From: CAZEKB01 sp964512225
Lineage (GTDB): Bacteria > Myxococcota_A > UBA796 > UBA9615
NCBI GenBank assembly: GCA_964512225.1
Contig: CAZEKB010000027.1
Coordinates: 1 to 64,000, forward strand
Direction: 5' to 3'
DNA: 64,000 nt
In this document: one piece after another, positions 61,558 to 64,000 of the stretch
How positions within the stretch are numbered: the first letter of the stretch is position 1
How the letters are laid out: each line of letters starts with the position of its first letter
Notes under the pieces: generated by a model
Seen by the model: the letters and a program-made list of their open reading frames with translations, nothing else
Told to the model about the DNA's origin: nothing
Databases searched by the model: none
Made by a program: the position numbers and the translations under genes

Positions 61558-63362
61558 CGGCGCCGGGCGACCGGGACGAGGACCGCCAGCAGGAGACCGA
61601 GCAGAGCGAGCGGGCGCGGCGGCAGCGGCGCGGCGACGATCGAGTTGGGGGCGCAGGTGCAGCCGTAGGTGTCGCCCGCGCACTCCGAGGCGGCGCAGGT
61701 CGCCACGGGAGTGCCCGTCACGACGGCGGCGGGCCCGCTGTCCAGGTCCCCGGAGTCGTAGGTGATCACCGTGAGGTAGTACACGGTGTCGTTCACGAGC
61801 CCCTCGACGGTGACGCTGTGCTCGGTCGAAGCCCCGTCCCACTCCACGTCCGCCGGGTAGTCGTCGGTGCGCTCGTCGTCCTCGCCCTCGTTCACGAGGA
61901 CGGCGAAGGCGGGCAGGTCCCCGTCGCCGGTGAAGGCGACGTCGGAGATGTAGAGCTCGTAGTGGTCGATGTCGGGCTCGTCGCTCGCGGTCCAGGTCAC
62001 CACGAGCTTGTTGTCCCCTCCTTCGGCCGACAGGTTCGTCACGACCTCGGGGGGCGTGTCCTTCGTCACCACCACGCTGTCCTTGCCCACGTTGCCCGTG
62101 TCGTCCTCGTAGTAGACGAACAGGCGGTTGTCGCCCTCTTCGTCGAGGTCGTCGACGCTCAGCTCCACCGACACCTCGGTGTCCTCGGTCCCCCGCCCCG
62201 TCGCGAGGCTGCTGCCGTCGTCCGGGTCGGGGCCGCCGGTGCGCACGTCGTAGTCGCCGTCGGCGTCGGCGGTGAAGGTGATCGTGAACGCCTCGCCGTC
62301 CTGCACCGTGTCGGGCGTGGCGAGGAGATCGGAGATCCAGGGTCGGTCGGTGATCACGCGGACCGTGCTGTTGGACGCGCGCACGTAGACCGGGTCGTCG
62401 CCCGAGGCCGACGTCGCGAACTCCGCCGCGTAGCTGCTCGCGAGGGAGAGCGTGCCGTCGAGCTCCGCGTCGGCCGCCCCGTAGGCCTCGATCGTACCGT
62501 CCTGACGCCCCAGCCAGAGCCGGAGCTCGGCCCCGTCGTAGACGAAGCCCAGGGCCGAGGGGTCGGTGATCCCGGTGAGGAACTGCGTGGCGGTGGTGGA
62601 GGCGGTCAGGTTCGACAGCGTCCAGATGTCCCCGCTCGTGGAGTCCGCCCACAAGGACGACGTGGTCCACTCGCTGGTGACCATGTCCAGCGTGCTGCCC
62701 TGGATCACCACGGGCGGGGTGGACGACGCGGAGTACGTCCCCGTGCGCGACACCCAGGACATCACCCCGCGGGTATCCGAGATGATGACGGCGCCCCCGT
62801 CGACCCCCACGGTCATCGCCCCGACCGTGCCCGATCCGAAGAGGGGGAGGCCCCCGCCGTCGGTCTCGGTGCCCGCGACGTCGAAGCGGTGCAGCGTGAA
62901 GGCGCCGGCGTCCTGCACGACGGCGTGGACGTAGGCGTCGCCGGCCGCCCAGGCGAGCTCGGTCACGGCCCCGACCCCGTCGTTCAGGACGACGGCGCTC
63001 GGCGTCGTCACCACGGGGGGCGTGGAGTCGTCGACCTCCACCTTGTAGACGGTCCCCTCGGCGCCGCACCCCATGTAGAAGCGGTCCCCGTAGGCGGCCG
63101 ACTCCACGAACACCACCGACTCGGCCGAGTCGCAGCCCCCCGCGAAGATGGGCGACGAGAACGCGGCCTCGTGCCAGATCCAGATCCCGCCCCCGGAGCC
63201 CGCGGCGGCGACGATGCTCCCGTCGGTGCTCGCGGCGATGCCGTGCAGGGTGAACCCGCCGTCTCCCGGGGTGAGCGAGCCCCCCTCGCCGCCGGGCAGC
63301 GCGCCCGCCGGAGCCGCCGCGAGCAGGACCGCGGCGACCACGCCGAGCCTCAGGCCGTCCAT
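61554..63362 (-). CDS. Secreted beta-propeller/Fn3 protein with MYXO-CTERM-like tail
   Basis: 602 residues. Signal peptide (LGVVAAVLLAAAPAGALP). The first 370 residues are Gly-rich repeated strands (propeller-like: GSIVAAAGSGGGIWIW, GAVIISDTRGVMSW). An Ig-like region follows (DTVQDGEAFTITFTADADGDY), then a fibronectin type III domain (LVVTWTASDEPDIDHYELYI). The tail has Cys residues (CAASECAGDTYGCTCAPN), a hydrophobic helix (PLALLGLLLAVLVPVA) and RRR, fitting a MYXO-CTERM-type sorting signal. It is a likely surface adhesin or scaffold. The start overlaps the end of asd by 13 nt. Confidence 0.75.
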   Translation of the reverse strand: MDGLRLGVVAAVLLAAAPAGALPGGEGGSLTPGDGGFTLHGIAASTDGSIVAAAGSGGGIWIWHEAAFSSPIFAGGCDSAESVVFVESAAYGDRFYMGCGAEGTVYKVEVDDSTPPVVTTPSAVVLNDGVGAVTELAWAAGDAYVHAVVQDAGAFTLHRFDVAGTETDGGGLPLFGSGTVGAMTVGVDGGAVIISDTRGVMSWVSRTGTYSASSTPPVVIQGSTLDMVTSEWTTSSLWADSTSGDIWTLSNLTASTTATQFLTGITDPSALGFVYDGAELRLWLGRQDGTIEAYGAADAELDGTLSLASSYAAEFATSASGDDPVYVRASNSTVRVITDRPWISDLLATPDTVQDGEAFTITFTADADGDYDVRTGGPDPDDGSSLATGRGTEDTEVSVELSVDDLDEEGDNRLFVYYEDDTGNVGKDSVVVTKDTPPEVVTNLSAEGGDNKLVVTWTASDEPDIDHYELYISDVAFTGDGDLPAFAVLVNEGEDDERTDDYPADVEWDGASTEHSVTVEGLVNDTVYYLTVITYDSGDLDSGPAAVVTGTPVATCAASECAGDTYGCTCAPNSIVAAPLPPRPLALLGLLLAVLVPVARRR

Positions 63363-64000
63363 ACCGCCTCCGCGATCTGCACCGCGTTGACGGCGGCGCC
63401 CTTGCGCAGGTTGTCGGCGACCACCCACATCGCCACCGAGTGGTCGTCGAACGGGTCGCGGCGGATGCGGCCCACGAAGACCTCGTCCGTGCCCGCGAGG
63501 TCGAGGCCGAGGGGGTACTCCTCGTCTCCCGGGTTGTCGCGCACGACCACGCCGTCGGCGACCTTGAGCTCCCGCCGGACGGTCGCGGCCGTCACCGGCT
63601 TGTCGAGCTCCGCGACGATCGACTCGCCGTGGCACGCGAAGGTGGGGACCCGCACGGCCGTGGGCGTGACCTTCAGGTCGGGGCGGCCGAGGATCTTCCG
63701 GCTCTCCTCCACCAGCTTCCACTCCTCCTGGGAGTAGCCGTCCGCGCGGAACGGGCCGATGGCGGGGATGCAGTTGAAGGCGATGGGGTGCGGGAACTTC
63801 TCCACCACCCGGTCCTTCTGGTTGAACATCGCCACGACCTGACCGGACAGCTCCTGGATGCCCTTCTGCCCGGCGCCGGAGACCGACTGGTACGTGGATA
63901 CGACGACGCGGCGGAGCCCGAACGCCTCGGCGAGCGGGGCGAGGGCGACCACCATCTGGATCGTCGAGCAGTTGGGGTTGGCGATGATCCGTCGGCCCTC
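63350..64000 (-). CDS. asd: Aspartate-semialdehyde dehydrogenase (5' end outside window)
   Basis: The last 216 residues are visible; the start lies beyond the window. The active-site Cys is seen near the window edge in IANPNCSTIQM. Further on come STYQSVSGAGQKG, FNCIPAIGPFRADGYSQEEWK, the VPTFACHGES region (substrate-binding and catalytic His) and the C-terminal WVVADNLRKGAAVNAVQIAE. It makes aspartate semialdehyde for lysine, threonine, methionine and diaminopimelate synthesis. It is the first visible gene of the asd-Fn3-truA run. Confidence 0.95.
   Translation of the reverse strand, partial: EGRRIIANPNCSTIQMVVALAPLAEAFGLRRVVVSTYQSVSGAGQKGIQELSGQVVAMFNQKDRVVEKFPHPIAFNCIPAIGPFRADGYSQEEWKLVEESRKILGRPDLKVTPTAVRVPTFACHGESIVAELDKPVTAATVRRELKVADGVVVRDNPGDEEYPLGLDLAGTDEVFVGRIRRDPFDDHSVAMWVVADNLRKGAAVNAVQIAEAVWTA

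Overview
The window is a 64 kb piece of a very GC-rich, densely packed bacterial chromosome. Many genes start with GTG or TTG, and neighbouring genes often overlap by 4 nt. The best guess for the source is a myxobacterium-like (Myxococcota or allied 'deltaproteobacterial') Gram-negative. The reasons are: two proteins with MYXO-CTERM-like tails (Cys motif, hydrophobic helix, Arg-rich end); an MXAN_6640-like HExxH protein; a MopE-type Cys/Asp repeat lipoprotein; a FYDLN_acid zinc ribbon; several lipoproteins with poly-Asp tracts after the lipobox; and LPS-transport genes. I saw no rRNA, tRNA, CRISPR array, insertion sequence, integrase or phage gene. The longest non-coding gap is about 208 bp, so no stretch over 300 bases lacks a gene.

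Layout. 1-6.9 kb: the end of a membrane protein plus a four-cluster ferredoxin, a large carboxypeptidase-regulatory-like lipoprotein, a small outer-membrane-type protein, gpmI, a WecA/TagO-type sugar-phosphate transferase and an AlgH-family protein. 6.9-12.6 kb: an FHA protein, an esterase coupled to a PEBP lipoprotein, a four-domain thiol-redox protein (VKOR-DsbA-FGE-TlpA) and a phosphopantetheinyl transferase. 12.7-14.4 kb: an acidic, TolA-like coiled-coil membrane protein. 14.4-25.5 kb (minus strand): a tightly coupled run of seven genes: AMP-ligase, BtaA-like DUF3419 protein, RND/MMPL exporter, a PilZ-like/HMG-CoA reductase/APH-kinase fusion, MFS permease, M48 protease and rsgA. 25.6-31.9 kb (plus strand, divergent): MYXO-CTERM metalloprotease, UbiA prenyltransferase, a PEP-synthase/rifampin-phosphotransferase-like enzyme and a GNAT protein. 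Together the two arms look like an isoprenoid/lipid production and export locus, and this is the best candidate here for an undescribed system.

32-33.6 kb: an HTH-citrate synthase fusion and a thioredoxin-type arsC. 33.6-47.6 kb (minus strand): fatty-acid desaturase, serA, an RND adaptor lipoprotein, a PP2C phosphatase with a periplasmic half, then two RND pumps. The second pump is fused in frame to a TolC-type outer-membrane channel. 47.7-52.4 kb: SRPBCC protein, larE, a CPBP intramembrane protease (possible myxosortase), a SurA-like protein and the MopE-type lipoprotein. 52.4-58.6 kb: rpoN, lptB, an LpxL-LptC fusion, pyrG, rpsI and rplM. 58.8-64 kb: a beta-propeller lipoprotein, FYDLN_acid protein, truA, an Fn3 MYXO-CTERM protein and the 3' part of asd.

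A recurring non-coding signal is a TANNNT hexamer only 6-8 nt upstream of the start codon of several genes with no Shine-Dalgarno sequence. This suggests leaderless transcription. Many convergent gene pairs abut or overlap at their stop codons, leaving no room for intrinsic terminators.
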